Part shown: positions 7,674 to 17,285 of the stretch, piece by piece | How positions within the stretch are numbered: position 1 is the stretch's first letter | Layout: each line of letters opens with the position of its first letter | Source: Gilliamella apicola | Lineage (GTDB): Bacteria; Pseudomonadota; Gammaproteobacteria; Enterobacterales; Orbaceae | DNA: 64,000 nucleotides | Assembly: GCF_000599985.1 (NCBI RefSeq) | Contig: NZ_CP007445.1 | Location: 310,001-374,000 of the forward strand | Reading direction: 5' to 3' | Made by a program: the position numbers and the translations under genes | The notes under the pieces: generated by a model | The model's input: only the letters and a program-made list of their open reading frames with translations | Database searches by the model: none | What the model was told of the DNA's origin: nothing

Positions 7674-9002
7674 ATGAAAGAGCGTACAACTGAATTAGTT
7701 GAAGGTTTAAGACATTCAGTACCTTATATAAATGCACATCATGGTAAAACATTTGTGATTTTACTTACTGGAGCGGTCCTTAGAAGCGATAATTATTCAA
7801 GTATTATTAGTGATATTGGATTGCTCTACAGCCTCGGTATTAAACTTGTTATTGTTAATGGTGCACGTAATCAAATTGATGCATCGTTAAAAAATCATAA
7901 CATTGTACCTAAATATCATAAAAATACCCGTATCACTGATGCAGCAACATTAGATATCATCAAGCAAGTTACAGGCCTATTGCAACTCAACATAACCGCA
8001 AGTTTATCAATGAGTTTAAATAATACACCATTACAAGGCGCTCATATTAGTGTAGTCAGTGGTAATTTTGTCATTGCTCAACCATTGGGTGTTGATGACG
8101 GTGTTGATTATTGCCATACAGGTAAAATTCGTCGCATAAATAACGAAGCCATTGAAGAACAACTAGAACGAGGCTCTATTGTACTGCTTGGTCCTGTAGG
8201 TGTTTCGGTAACAGGCGAAAGTTTTAATTTAGCATCTGAAGATGTTGCTGCTGAAGTTGCCATTCGCTTAAAGGCCGATAAACTAATCAGTTTTTGTGCA
8301 GAACAGGGTGTTCTTGATGAAAATGGTCGAGTTATTACCGACCTTTACCCTATTGATGCGGATAATTATGTAAATAACAAAGAGCAACAAGGTAAACATT
8401 TATCAAGCGAAGCCCGCTTTTTGCGAGCAGCCTCTAAAGCATGCCGATGTGGAGTTAGACGAAGCCATTTGGTAAGTTATTTAGTTAATGGCTCTATTTT
8501 ACAAGAACTCTTTTCTCGTGATGGTATTGGAACACAAGTTTCGATGGAGCACTCAGAACAGATTCGTTCAGCTACCATTAACGATATTGGTGGCATATTA
8601 GAACTCATCCGACCATTAGAAGAGCAAGGTGTTTTAGTTAAGCGTTCACGTGAACAATTAGAGATGGAAATAGATAAATTCACAATTATTGAACGTGATA
8701 ATATGACAATTGGTTGCGCCGCTCTTTACCCTTATCTAGACGAAAAAATGGGTGAAATGGCCTGTGTAGCGATCCATCCTGACTATCGTAATTCGTCTCG
8801 TGGTGATTTATTAATTCAAAAGATCACAGAAAGCGCAAATAACTTAGGGTTAGAAAAAATATTTGTATTAACTACCCGTAGTATTCACTGGTTCAGAGAA
8901 AAAGGGTTTAATCCCGCAGAAGTGGATGATCTGCCAATTAAAAAGAAACAACTCTATAATTATCAAAGAAATTCAAAAATATTAATGTTTAATATTGAAT
9001 GA
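7674..9002 (+). CDS. argA: N-acetylglutamate synthase
   Basis: This enzyme makes N-acetylglutamate from glutamate and acetyl-CoA, the first step of arginine synthesis. The 442-residue protein has the classic two-domain layout: an N-terminal amino-acid-kinase-like arginine-binding domain (to about residue 290, with [22 protein letters not shown]) and a C-terminal GNAT acetyltransferase domain ([20 protein letters not shown] onward, ending [10 protein letters not shown]). It matches E. coli ArgA along its length. Paired ARG boxes lie upstream and a terminator follows. Confidence 0.96.
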   Translation: MKERTTELVEGLRHSVPYINAHHGKTFVILLTGAVLRSDNYSSIISDIGLLYSLGIKLVIVNGARNQIDASLKNHNIVPKYHKNTRITDAATLDIIKQVTGLLQLNITASLSMSLNNTPLQGAHISVVSGNFVIAQPLGVDDGVDYCHTGKIRRINNEAIEEQLERGSIVLLGPVGVSVTGESFNLASEDVAAEVAIRLKADKLISFCAEQGVLDENGRVITDLYPIDADNYVNNKEQQGKHLSSEARFLRAASKACRCGVRRSHLVSYLVNGSILQELFSRDGIGTQVSMEHSEQIRSATINDIGGILELIRPLEEQGVLVKRSREQLEMEIDKFTIIERDNMTIGCAALYPYLDEKMGEMACVAIHPDYRNSSRGDLLIQKITESANNLGLEKIFVLTTRSIHWFREKGFNPAEVDDLPIKKKQLYNYQRNSKILMFNIE

Positions 9003-9013
9003 ATTAATCATTA

Positions 9014-9040
9014 AAAAGTCTGCTTATTAGGCAGACTTTT
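9014..9040. terminator. Bidirectional terminator between argA and the UlaA-like gene
   Basis: AAAAGTCTGC (9014-9023) pairs with GCAGACTTTT (9031-9040). The A and T flanks let it serve argA from the left and the convergent permease gene from the right. Confidence 0.85.
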
Positions 9041-9088
9041 AACAAATCATTCACGCTTAACTTGATAAAAGCGAAAGTGCTTTTAATA

Positions 9089-10342
9089 CTAATTAAACAA
9101 TTTCACTACAAATTCGGTGATCAACGACAAACTGGTAAAGTCAGGATCGGCAAATGTAACACCTTCCACACCTAGAAATGCAAAAAGAGGTAACGCTAGG
9201 GCAGGTAATATACATAACAATAACCCATTAATAAAAGCAGCAATTATTGCACCTCGCGCTCCGCCAGTTGAATTACCAAAAATAGCCGCGGTTCCACCTG
9301 TGATAAAGCTTGCCATAATTCCTGGAATAATAATTGGTAAGCCAACAAAAGGGAAAACAACAACGCAGGCTATTTCAGTAAAGAAACTCACAATGAAACC
9401 AACCAATACACAATTTGGTGCTTTATCAAATAACACCATAGGGTCGACTGCAGGTACACAACCGGGTGCGACAACTTGAGCAAATCCTTTAAAAGCTGGA
9501 ATAATTTCTTCAGTAAAAATGGCTACTCCTTTTTTAGCAATATATAAACCGCCAGCAAAAATAGCTGATTGTTCTAGTGCAAAAATAATGAACGTGTTAT
9601 TTTTAAGAATATCTTTTAAATAATCAGCAGAAGAAAACGCACCAGATAAACATAGTAAGACAAACATGGTAATAAAAGTCGCCACATCAGACTGTCTTAA
9701 AAAACTAAAACGATCGTTTATTTTGATATTTTCAATATCATTTTTTTTATTTCCTAACAATGAACCTAAATAAGAACCTATCAAATATGAAATAGTCCCT
9801 GCATGAGCAATACAATAATCATTGTTGCCTATTATGTTACGGCTGAATTTAGAGAGTAAAGTTGGAAATATCGCCATATAAAGCCCAATAATAATTGCGC
9901 CAGTAGCAACAATTATATAGCCATTATAGCCCATACCTTGTAATACGGCAGTGAACGAAAATGCCATAAATAGCACTAAATGCAGTGATAAATAAATCGA
10001 TTTAAAGCGAGTAAATCTTGCTAATAGCAGATTAATGATCATCGCAAAAAAGAGGATAAAAGCAGCGCTCGTGCCAAGTGATTCCATTGTCAATGCGGTA
10101 ATGGCTTCATTACTTGGTACTACGCCATGCATTCCAAACGCGTGAGTAAACATGTTACTAAACATAATTAACACACCACCTAAGATTTTTCCGCCAGTCT
10201 TGATTAATACAAAACCAATAAACGAAAGTAGTGTTCCAGTAATAATTTTAGAAATTTTGGCTCTCTGTAATACCAGACCGATAAAAGCTACTAATGCAAT
10301 AATGATAGCTGGCTGACCAAATATATTTAGAAAAAGATCCAT
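9089..10342 (-). CDS. Orphan UlaA/SgaT-family PTS EIIC permease
   Basis: A 417-residue membrane protein with about ten hydrophobic segments, related to the ascorbate-type PTS EIIC UlaA. Family-like elements include FAMIINLLLARFTRFKSIYL, a SYLIGSYLGSLLG segment, FTEEIIPAFKG and VPAVDPMVLFDKAPN. No EIIA or EIIB gene lies beside it, so it would need partners encoded elsewhere or may not be PTS-coupled. The frame extends to 10381, but the ATG at 10342 has GGAG at the right distance and begins MDLFLNIFGQP. A CRP-like site lies 64 bp upstream. Substrate unknown. Confidence 0.75.
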   Translation of the reverse strand: MDLFLNIFGQPAIIIALVAFIGLVLQRAKISKIITGTLLSFIGFVLIKTGGKILGGVLIMFSNMFTHAFGMHGVVPSNEAITALTMESLGTSAAFILFFAMIINLLLARFTRFKSIYLSLHLVLFMAFSFTAVLQGMGYNGYIIVATGAIIIGLYMAIFPTLLSKFSRNIIGNNDYCIAHAGTISYLIGSYLGSLLGNKKNDIENIKINDRFSFLRQSDVATFITMFVLLCLSGAFSSADYLKDILKNNTFIIFALEQSAIFAGGLYIAKKGVAIFTEEIIPAFKGFAQVVAPGCVPAVDPMVLFDKAPNCVLVGFIVSFFTEIACVVVFPFVGLPIIIPGIMASFITGGTAAIFGNSTGGARGAIIAAFINGLLLCILPALALPLFAFLGVEGVTFADPDFTSLSLITEFVVKLFN

Positions 10343-10405
10343 GTTTCCACTCCAAAACATAATAATAAAATTGAGGATCATTATAAATGAAACGATATTT
10401 CATTT

Positions 10406-10421
10406 TGTGTTTTGGATCACA
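10406..10421 (-). promoter_or_regulatory. CRP-like site upstream of the UlaA-family gene
   Basis: TGTGT, six bases, TCACA matches the CRP consensus TGTGA-N6-TCACA at nine of ten arm positions. It lies 64-79 bp before the chosen start, a normal activation distance, and fits a sugar transporter gene. Confidence 0.5.
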
Positions 10422-10483
10422 AATTAGCAAATGTAACAGATAAATAATCAATTAGAAGCAAATAGTTATCTTAATTAAAGATT

Positions 10484-11390
10484 ATCAATTGACCTTTTTT
10501 AGATAATAATTATTTTTGTTTATTGAAGTTTTTGTAAAAATAATTCAGGAGTCTATATCATTTCAATAAGTTTTAAATATGATAAATGGGTTATAAGATA
10601 AGTAGAAATTGAAAAAGATATTATAGCCATACTTTTTAAATCAAAGTTATTTCAGGCAGTGACATTATCCCCATTGTTGTCAGCAAATATTTTATTGATT
10701 GTCTTTTTTAGATAACTCTTAATTGAGTTTATTGATGTTTATTTGTAAAAATAATTCAGGAGTCTATATCATTTCAATAAGTTTTGAATATGATAAATGG
10801 GTTATAAGATGGGTAGAAATTGAAAAAGATAGTATAACTATACTTTTTAAATTAAAGTTATTTCAGGCAGTGACATTATCCCCATTGTTGTCAGCAAATA
10901 TTTTATTGATTGTCTTTTTTAGATAACTCTTAATTGAGTTTATTGATGTTTATTTGTAAAAATAATTCATAAGTCTATATCATTTCAGTAATTTTTGAAT
11001 ATGAGAAATGGGTTATAAGATAAGTAGAAATTGAAAAAGATATTATAGCCATACTTTTTAAATCAAAGTTATTTCAGACAGTGATATGATCTTAACGATT
11101 GCTAGTAACAATTGATTTGCTTTTTTAGATAACTCTTACTTGAGTTTATTAATGTTTATCTGTAAAAATAATTCAGGAGTCTATATCATTTCAATAAGTT
11201 TTAAATATGATAAATGGGTTATAAAATGGGTAGAAATTGAAAAAGATATTATAGCCATACTTTTTAAATCAAAGTTATTTCAGACAGTGATATGATCTTA
11301 ATGATTGCCAGCAAACATCCCAATTGATTTACTTTTTTTGATAACTCTTACTTGAGTTTATTAACATTTATTTGTAAAAATAATTCAAAA
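10484..11390. repeat. Tandem array of about four ~211 bp repeats
   Basis: The marker TGTAAAAATAATTCA recurs at 10533, 10744, 10955, 11161 and 11373, giving periods of 211, 211, 206 and 212 bp. Each unit carries AGTCTATATCATTTCA, GATAAATGGGTTATAA, GAAATTGAAAAAGAT and TTTTTTAGATAACTCTTA in the same order with few changes. The fifth copy is cut off just after the marker. Units are not multiples of three and the reading frame breaks in most copies, so the array is probably noncoding. It lies between the UlaA-like gene's promoter and the GH28 gene's 3' end. Confidence 0.9.
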
Positions 11391-11403
11391 TAGAAGAAAT
11401 AAT

Positions 11404-11452
11404 CGTTACCAGTTTTGATTGTCGATTTGACATTTTATCAAAATCGGTAACG
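11404..11452 (-). terminator. Long hairpin after the GH28 gene
   Basis: CGTTACC plus TTTTGAT (11404-11419) pairs with ATCAAAA plus GGTAACG (11437-11452), 14 of 16 positions matching. It lies 54 bp past the GH28 stop on the minus strand. The T tract is weak, so it may be a stabilising 3' hairpin instead of a strict terminator. Confidence 0.5.
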
Positions 11453-11505
11453 ATATCTTTTGTTAGCTCTTTATTAGTTAAATCAAAATCAATACACCAA
11501 TATTA

Positions 11506-12924
11506 TTATTGGTTAGTTATTTGGCTACCTTTTTCTTTAATAATATCAGATCCTTTTTCTACTTTAATTACCGTTTTACTAAACTCTACCGATGCATTAC
11601 GAATTTTAAAACCACTTTCAGATTCAATATTGATATTTGAAAATTTAATATTATCAAATGGTTTTTCAGGAGTTCCAATAATAAAACCAGCATAATTGCT
11701 TTTACCTTTTACAGTAAGATTATTAAAGCTTATGTTATTAAAGTATGGTGTTTCGTTTTCTTTATACTCTTTCGGTTGTTCATTATCAGCAGGATAGATT
11801 TGATCGCCTAACATAAATCCACCAGCAAATTCCCCTTCTTGCAATGCTTTAATTCTCGCATCTTTAGTTGTAGGCCCTCCTTTATAATAAGCTGAAAGTA
11901 CAATGGGTGTTTTTACATTTATCATTGTGGTGTTGTTGTATTGAATATCTTTGACTTCTCCACCTTTACCTCGAGGAGATTTTATTCGAATACCATACAT
12001 TGCATCGGTGAAGGTATTATTTTCAGCAAGTAGATTGCTCACACCGCCGTTCGTTTCTGAGCCAATAGATAATCCTCGCCCAAGCATAAAGTTATTTTCA
12101 GCAATATAAAAATCATGGCTAAGGTTGCTTATTGTTGATTTTATTGCAACGTGATCATCGCCAACACTAATATTATTTTTGGTTATGCTGACTCTTCGAC
12201 TATTCATAGGATCAATTGCATCAGTATTTTGCCACCAAGCTGGAGCGGATATGGTTGTTTTGTTAATAGTAATATCTTCCACATTATTAAAAACCACATG
12301 GAAACTTGGTGAATTTTGTATGGTGACATCCTCAACTAAGATATTACTAGAGTCTTTAAAAAAAAGAAGACGAGGGCGATTAGTTGGTCCTTTTTTGCCA
12401 GCTTTACGAGTTGTAGCGCGATACTTTTCTAAAAGAGTCGAACCTTGCCCATCAATAATACCTTCGCCAGTGATAGCTATATTTTTTTCTTCTGCAACAT
12501 TAATAAATGCAATCCATTTATCTGCTAGTGGCCATAATTTAGATGATCCCGACCATTTTTGTTGTTCTTCTGTGGGATGATAAGCACTTTCTTCAGCGGA
12601 AGCTTGTAAAACAGCACCTTTTTCTAAATGGAATTCAATATTACTTTTTAAAAAAAGTGGTTCTGATAAGTAATAACCCGCAGGAACAATAACTTTACCT
12701 CCGCCTTTTTGAGCACAATCGTCGATAGCATCTTGAAATGCTTTTGTATCATACCAAATACCTGTTGCTTCAGCTCCATAGTCTATGACATTACATTGTT
12801 TATTAGGAATATTTAATTTTTCTAAAGTAACAGGGGAAAATGAAGGCGATGCCAAAACACCAAAACTAGCCGTAAGGGAGAATAGACCAATAGATAATCC
12901 ATTTTTTATAATTAATCGACACAT
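11506..12924 (-). CDS. Secreted glycoside hydrolase family 28 (polygalacturonase-like)
   Basis: GH28 enzymes hydrolyse galacturonan in pectin. This 472-residue protein has a signal peptide ending near residue 25 (LTASFGVLAS), a pectate-lyase-fold N-terminal segment (NVIDYGAEATG, residues 45-55), then the parallel beta-helix. Catalytic elements are visible: NTD at 233-235, DD at 256-257 and RIK at 313-315. The usual GHG motif reads GRG at 282-284, replacing the histidine. It is encoded downstream of sorC but separated by 173 bp. It suggests growth on plant cell-wall sugars. Exo- versus endo-activity cannot be told. Confidence 0.88.
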   Translation of the reverse strand: MCRLIIKNGLSIGLFSLTASFGVLASPSFSPVTLEKLNIPNKQCNVIDYGAEATGIWYDTKAFQDAIDDCAQKGGGKVIVPAGYYLSEPLFLKSNIEFHLEKGAVLQASAEESAYHPTEEQQKWSGSSKLWPLADKWIAFINVAEEKNIAITGEGIIDGQGSTLLEKYRATTRKAGKKGPTNRPRLLFFKDSSNILVEDVTIQNSPSFHVVFNNVEDITINKTTISAPAWWQNTDAIDPMNSRRVSITKNNISVGDDHVAIKSTISNLSHDFYIAENNFMLGRGLSIGSETNGGVSNLLAENNTFTDAMYGIRIKSPRGKGGEVKDIQYNNTTMINVKTPIVLSAYYKGGPTTKDARIKALQEGEFAGGFMLGDQIYPADNEQPKEYKENETPYFNNISFNNLTVKGKSNYAGFIIGTPEKPFDNIKFSNINIESESGFKIRNASVEFSKTVIKVEKGSDIIKEKGSQITNQ

Positions 12925-13097
12925 AATTTTTCCTTAATGAAAAGTAAAAAGATGAAATAGTAAATATACAAATGATTATCTAGGTTAACTGTCAAAGAAT
13001 CTGTTAATAGAATCACAAAAAAGAAAAATCGTTTATAAAAAATTGAAATGAAGTTTTATTTTAATGTGTATTACTTATATATCAGTTTATTTAATGA

Positions 13098-14069
13098 TTA
13101 ATTAGCTAATTGATTGGCCATTTCATCGCTAATGACTAGTATATCGATATAATTTGCATTTAATGCAGCAATCAAACTTTTGAGTTTCTCCGCATCACCG
13201 CTTGCACATATTTTTAAAGGGATTTTTTTGAGGTTGTCTAAGGTAACACCAATGATTTGATCATGAAAAGGCGTTTGTAATTCCTTACCGTTTTTATCAT
13301 AAAATCGTGACAAAATATCCCCAACAATTTTTTTGTTGGTAATTTTTTGAAAAAGTTCACCATAAAAACCATACCAAATGGAGTTTTTGGATATTGCAGG
13401 ACAGCCTATACTAAATAAAGCAACGGTAATTTTACTCCACCAATTATTGAGTTCTTTCATATGCAGAGTTTTTTCAATTTCAGTTTTTAAATTAGCGGTA
13501 TCGACGATAGCAGGATAGTCAATTAATATCGCGTTACTTTTAAGTTTATCCGAAAGTTTATAAGCTATATTATTTACATGGTATTTTGTTTCGATCTTGC
13601 CAGAAGGGCCGCCAATCATTGGTACGATAGTAACGTTTTCGAATGTAGCATTATCATTTTTTAAGCTATTAACAATATAATTGATCGTTCGCCCCCAAGA
13701 CACACCAATCACATCATTATCAGTAATATTTTTGAGTAGAACAGTTGAAGCGACATTACAAACAATCTGATTTTTACTTTCATTGTCTATATCAAGGTTA
13801 ACTGGTACGACAATAACTTGTTTTAATTGATATTTATTACAAATTTTTTCTTCTAACGCAATATCGGGTAATAAATTATAATTAATTGAAATCGAAACAA
13901 TACCTAGCTCGCGTATTGTTTTTAACATTCGACTAATGCTTGAACGATGTATATTTACTATTTTTGCTATTTCTGATTGAGTTTTATTTTCTTCATAATA
14001 CAACTGAGCGATCTTAATTAATATTTTGTGTTGTTCAAACTCGTTGTTTTGAAAATTTTGATTAATCAT
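13098..14069 (-). CDS. sorC: SorC-family sugar-binding transcriptional regulator
   Basis: The 323-residue protein has an N-terminal helix-turn-helix (KTQSEIAKIVNIHRSSISRMLKTIRELGIV, roughly residues 30-60) and a C-terminal SorC effector domain of the NagB-like fold (VIGVSWGRTINYIV, VTIVPMIGGPSG). SorC proteins act as repressor or activator depending on the sugar phosphate bound. It is the last gene after sorE in the sorbose operon, whereas in Klebsiella sorC comes first. No clear Shine-Dalgarno precedes the start. Confidence 0.85.
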   Translation of the reverse strand: MINQNFQNNEFEQHKILIKIAQLYYEENKTQSEIAKIVNIHRSSISRMLKTIRELGIVSISINYNLLPDIALEEKICNKYQLKQVIVVPVNLDIDNESKNQIVCNVASTVLLKNITDNDVIGVSWGRTINYIVNSLKNDNATFENVTIVPMIGGPSGKIETKYHVNNIAYKLSDKLKSNAILIDYPAIVDTANLKTEIEKTLHMKELNNWWSKITVALFSIGCPAISKNSIWYGFYGELFQKITNKKIVGDILSRFYDKNGKELQTPFHDQIIGVTLDNLKKIPLKICASGDAEKLKSLIAALNANYIDILVISDEMANQLAN

Positions 14070-14177
14070 AGTAGCGTTATCTTATTATTTTTAGTTATTA
14101 AAAAACTCTGTATTTTTATTCACATCAAGAAGTCATTTTTGTATGACAACTTGAAGTGAGTAGAGTATACCAAAAAA

Positions 14178-15422
14178 TTAAGAATCGATATTAGGAAAAT
14201 ATTTTAAAACATAATCTTCGGCTTCTTTTGACCAAATGCCATGATTTTTAGATAATATCTTCTGTAAAGCTACATCATTCACATCTTGATTTAAGGATTC
14301 TAAATTTTTAAGATCAAACTTTTTGTGAATATAAACTAGTTTTTTTCCTCCTTTAATCTGGTCTTGTATTTGGGTAATTTTACTCGCTTGATCAATACCC
14401 ATAATGTGCGATACGATTTTTGCCACATCAACAGAGCCTGATTCGATAAGTTTAACTGCTTCGCGCATGTCATTGGTATTACCACCTGAAGTACCAACGA
14501 TATGGGTAAAATTATAATGGACATCGTAGAAGTTAATTTCAGCAGAAAAGTTTTTATCTTGTGGGCCTGCAAAAAAGTTAAGGCAACCATCACTTGCCAA
14601 TAACTGAGATGCGAGTTGAACTAACTCTTGCGAAGGTAAAAATACAAAAACATCATCGAAAGAGCCAGTTGTTGATTTATTTTTCAATAGGGCGACTTGA
14701 TCATCGGTCGTAGAGATATCCACAAATTCTAATTCAATACCATTGCGAGATTGGTAAAGGGTTTTTAAGTGTTCTATTTTTTCTTTACTGCGACCTGTTA
14801 CGACAATCTTTTTCGGTGCAATAGGACCACCTAATGCATAATCTATTGCCAACATTCCCATCGGACCAGTACCACCTAAAATAATCAGATTACCATTAGG
14901 TTTTATACCCATGTTATGTTCATAACTATTCGGTTTTAAATGAAAGTTAGCATTGAATGCACCAATAATACATGATAAAGGTTCAATTAATGCACCTTCG
15001 AAATAAGTTTGTCCATTATAAGGAATCAAACAGTCTTGTTTTAATACATCATGGTTGATTATCATGTAAGTTGCGCAACCACCAGTATAAGGATAGGAGT
15101 ATCCTACGCAATATGGACTATCCGTCAGTTGCAAATTGGCTTGAACAACATACTTTTGCCCGGGCTTAAATTTATGCTGCCATTTTTTTCCAACCTCTAT
15201 AATTTCACCACAACATTCATGGCCAATAATGATGGGATTATTTTTTAAATCAGGTGGCGTCTTTTTATGATGTTCACCTTGATTGGCTAATTTTAATGAA
15301 GACATACACATACTATCAACAATGACTGTCACTAGAATTTCATCATCAGTAATTTTTGGAAGTTCCAATGACTCCAATCGCAAATCATTTTTTCCATATA
15401 GCCTAACTGCATAAGTTTTCAT
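14178..15422 (-). CDS. sorE: L-sorbose-1-phosphate reductase
   Basis: A medium-chain zinc-type dehydrogenase of 414 residues that reads like Klebsiella SorE. Shared marks are GHECCGEIIEVGKKWQHKF, EPLSCIIGAFNANFHL, LGGTGPMGMLAIDYALGGPI, and NFFAGPQDKNFSAEINFYDVHY. SorE reduces L-sorbose-1-phosphate to D-glucitol-6-phosphate. An AGAGGA site precedes the start. Its product must be oxidised to fructose-6-phosphate by a glucitol-6-phosphate dehydrogenase. That gene is absent here and present as srlD about 7 kb away. Confidence 0.9.
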   Translation of the reverse strand: MKTYAVRLYGKNDLRLESLELPKITDDEILVTVIVDSMCMSSLKLANQGEHHKKTPPDLKNNPIIIGHECCGEIIEVGKKWQHKFKPGQKYVVQANLQLTDSPYCVGYSYPYTGGCATYMIINHDVLKQDCLIPYNGQTYFEGALIEPLSCIIGAFNANFHLKPNSYEHNMGIKPNGNLIILGGTGPMGMLAIDYALGGPIAPKKIVVTGRSKEKIEHLKTLYQSRNGIELEFVDISTTDDQVALLKNKSTTGSFDDVFVFLPSQELVQLASQLLASDGCLNFFAGPQDKNFSAEINFYDVHYNFTHIVGTSGGNTNDMREAVKLIESGSVDVAKIVSHIMGIDQASKITQIQDQIKGGKKLVYIHKKFDLKNLESLNQDVNDVALQKILSKNHGIWSKEAEDYVLKYFPNIDS

Positions 15423-15467
15423 ATATTCCTCTTATTTTTAAAATTGATTAAATTTGCTTAGCTAAAA

Positions 15468-15537
15468 AGGTTCAAAGTATCTGTATTTCTAGGTAACAAT
15501 CTGTTTTATTAGATTATTATGTAATGACTTTGAACCT
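15468..15537 (-). other. Intercistronic stem-loop in the sorbose operon
   Basis: AGGTTCAAAGT (15468-15478) is perfectly complementary to ACTTTGAACCT (15527-15537), and the loop holds a smaller stem (AATCT and AGATT). It fills most of the 161 bp gap between the EIID gene and sorE. It may stabilise the upstream PTS message or lower sorE expression. No T tract follows, so it is not a typical terminator. Confidence 0.6.
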
Positions 15538-15583
15538 GTTGATTAATTTGGGGCGGTTAAGTTTTTATTTTGAATCTATCGTT

Positions 15584-16414
15584 TTAACCAAGAATACCTA
15601 AACCATAGCCAATAATGCCTACCGCAAATAATGCAAAGATTAAAGTTATTGGACTAACTTTTTTTCTCAATAATTTCATCATTAACAGTGTTAATGCTAA
15701 AGGGAGTAATCCTGGTACCAGATCGTTAAGAATGCCTTGAACTGTCATAATGACCTCTTCACCATTAATGCCGGTAGTTTGTGACACAATAAGTGGGACA
15801 TTAATCGAGGTCCATTTAGTGACTAATACGCCCATTATGAATAACCCTAAAATAGACGCACCTTCAGTTAATTTTGGGAGAATATTACCAGATAGATCTT
15901 TAACAATTCCGATTCCTTTTGATAACCCATAGGTTAAGCCATACCATTTCATCGCAATTCGAATTAAATTAAAGAGAATAAAAAACAATAATGGACCAGC
16001 GATATTTCCCGTAAGTGCTAATGACGCACCAAGAGCTGCGGTAATAGGGCGCAATGTACCCCAAACTAATGGATCTCCCACACCAGCTAAAGGTCCCATA
16101 AGACCAACTTTCAAACTGTTAATAGTGCCATCAGAAATATCAGCACCATTTGCTCTGGCTTCTTCCATTGCCATAGTGACGCCAAGAACAGGTCCACACA
16201 TTGCAGGCGTTGTATTGAAGAATGTTAGATGTCTTTTTAATGCTTCTCGTTGCTCTTCTTCTGTTTTGTATACTCGTTTGATTGTCGGAATCATATCGAC
16301 ACAAAAAGCTAAGGCATGAATTCGTTCATAATTGAAAGATGCTTGTTGAAAATTAGATCGAATAAATGTACTGACAATATCTTTCTTTTGTATAGTATTT
16401 AACTCTTCTTTCAT
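15584..16414 (-). CDS. sorM: Sorbose PTS EIID component
   Basis: This 276-residue protein is a mannose-family EIID: FIRSNFQQASFNYERIHALAFC near the start, HLTFFNTTPAMCGPVLGVTMAMEE, GLMGPLAGVGDPLVWGTLRPI, and a hydrophobic C-terminus. With EIIC it forms the membrane channel that brings in sorbose during phosphorylation. It follows the EIIC gene by 18 bp and precedes sorE. Substrate is assigned from the sorE and sorC neighbours, since EIID itself is much the same for mannose, fructose and sorbose systems. Confidence 0.88.
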   Translation of the reverse strand: MKEELNTIQKKDIVSTFIRSNFQQASFNYERIHALAFCVDMIPTIKRVYKTEEEQREALKRHLTFFNTTPAMCGPVLGVTMAMEEARANGADISDGTINSLKVGLMGPLAGVGDPLVWGTLRPITAALGASLALTGNIAGPLLFFILFNLIRIAMKWYGLTYGLSKGIGIVKDLSGNILPKLTEGASILGLFIMGVLVTKWTSINVPLIVSQTTGINGEEVIMTVQGILNDLVPGLLPLALTLLMMKLLRKKVSPITLIFALFAVGIIGYGLGILG

Positions 16415-16432
16415 AATAAAACCCTTTACTTA

Positions 16433-17251
16433 TTAATCATCTAATTCATCATCAGCAATGATTGAATGGTTATTAGTCACGACATTAATATTTTTTTCAT
16501 TACTTTTAGTTGTATTAAATTTAGAATTTAATTGAACATAAATAATGGCAAAAATGACGCCTAAAATGCCAAATGACAGTAAACTAAAATTCAAATACCC
16601 ACCAAGAACAAACCCTAAATAGAAGAAAGGTGCCAGATATTTAACCATCATCATGTTCAAGACCATTGCATAACCAACCACAACAATAAAACCACCGGCT
16701 ACAGCAAGACCTCCCGTCACAATATCTGGTAATAGATTTAATAAGCTCTTGACGGTATTTGCATCAACATAAATAGCAACTAAAGTTGCAGGTATTGCAA
16801 CTCGCAATGCTTGTACAAAAAGGGCGCTGAAATGTAAAAACTCTATTTTTTGGAATTGAACTTTTTCAGCGGCTTTATCCGCTTCATGTTGAAAGGCAAC
16901 AGTGATGGTTCTTGCAAATACCGTTAAAACTTGCCCAGCGGCCGCAACGGGTAGGGCGATTGCAATTCCGGTTTGAATATCTTGTTTACCAACGACAACT
17001 AAAATTGCTGATATGACACTAGCGAGTGCTGAATCGGGTGATTGAGCGGCTCCAATATTCATCCAACCTAATGCTATCAATTCAAGTGTACCTCCCAAAA
17101 TAATACCTGTTTTTATATCACCTAAAATTAAACCTATTACGGTACAAGCAATTAATGGTCGATGAGTTTGAAACTCATCAAGTACACTTCCCATTCCTGT
17201 GATACAAGAAAAAATAAAAATTAATACAATTTGAAATAATGAAATTTCCAT
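16433..17251 (-). CDS. sorA: Sorbose PTS EIIC component
   Basis: A 272-residue mannose-family EIIC with about seven to eight hydrophobic segments, including FQTHRPLIACTVIGLILGD near residue 30, GGTLELIALGWMNIGAAQSPD, and GGLAVAGGFIVVVGYAMVLNMM. The C-terminal 35 residues are polar and acidic, probably cytoplasmic. GGAGGT lies just before the start. It forms the membrane part of the transporter with EIID. Confidence 0.88.
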   Translation of the reverse strand: MEISLFQIVLIFIFSCITGMGSVLDEFQTHRPLIACTVIGLILGDIKTGIILGGTLELIALGWMNIGAAQSPDSALASVISAILVVVGKQDIQTGIAIALPVAAAGQVLTVFARTITVAFQHEADKAAEKVQFQKIEFLHFSALFVQALRVAIPATLVAIYVDANTVKSLLNLLPDIVTGGLAVAGGFIVVVGYAMVLNMMMVKYLAPFFYLGFVLGGYLNFSLLSFGILGVIFAIIYVQLNSKFNTTKSNEKNINVVTNNHSIIADDELDD

Positions 17252-17285
17252 TTTCTACCTCCTTATTTATTGCTAATGATGGTTG

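Noticed and set aside
9117..9479. 120-codon plus-strand frame opposite the UlaA-like gene
   Set aside because: Proline- and alanine-rich antisense shadow of a membrane protein gene, with no ribosome site.
10723..10926. 67-codon frame inside the tandem repeats
   Set aside because: The other repeat copies break this frame and unit lengths are not multiples of three, so it is not a conserved gene.
10484..11390. Possible CRISPR array
   Set aside because: Units are ~211 bp and repeated along their full length with no short repeats separated by unique spacers, and no cas genes are nearby.
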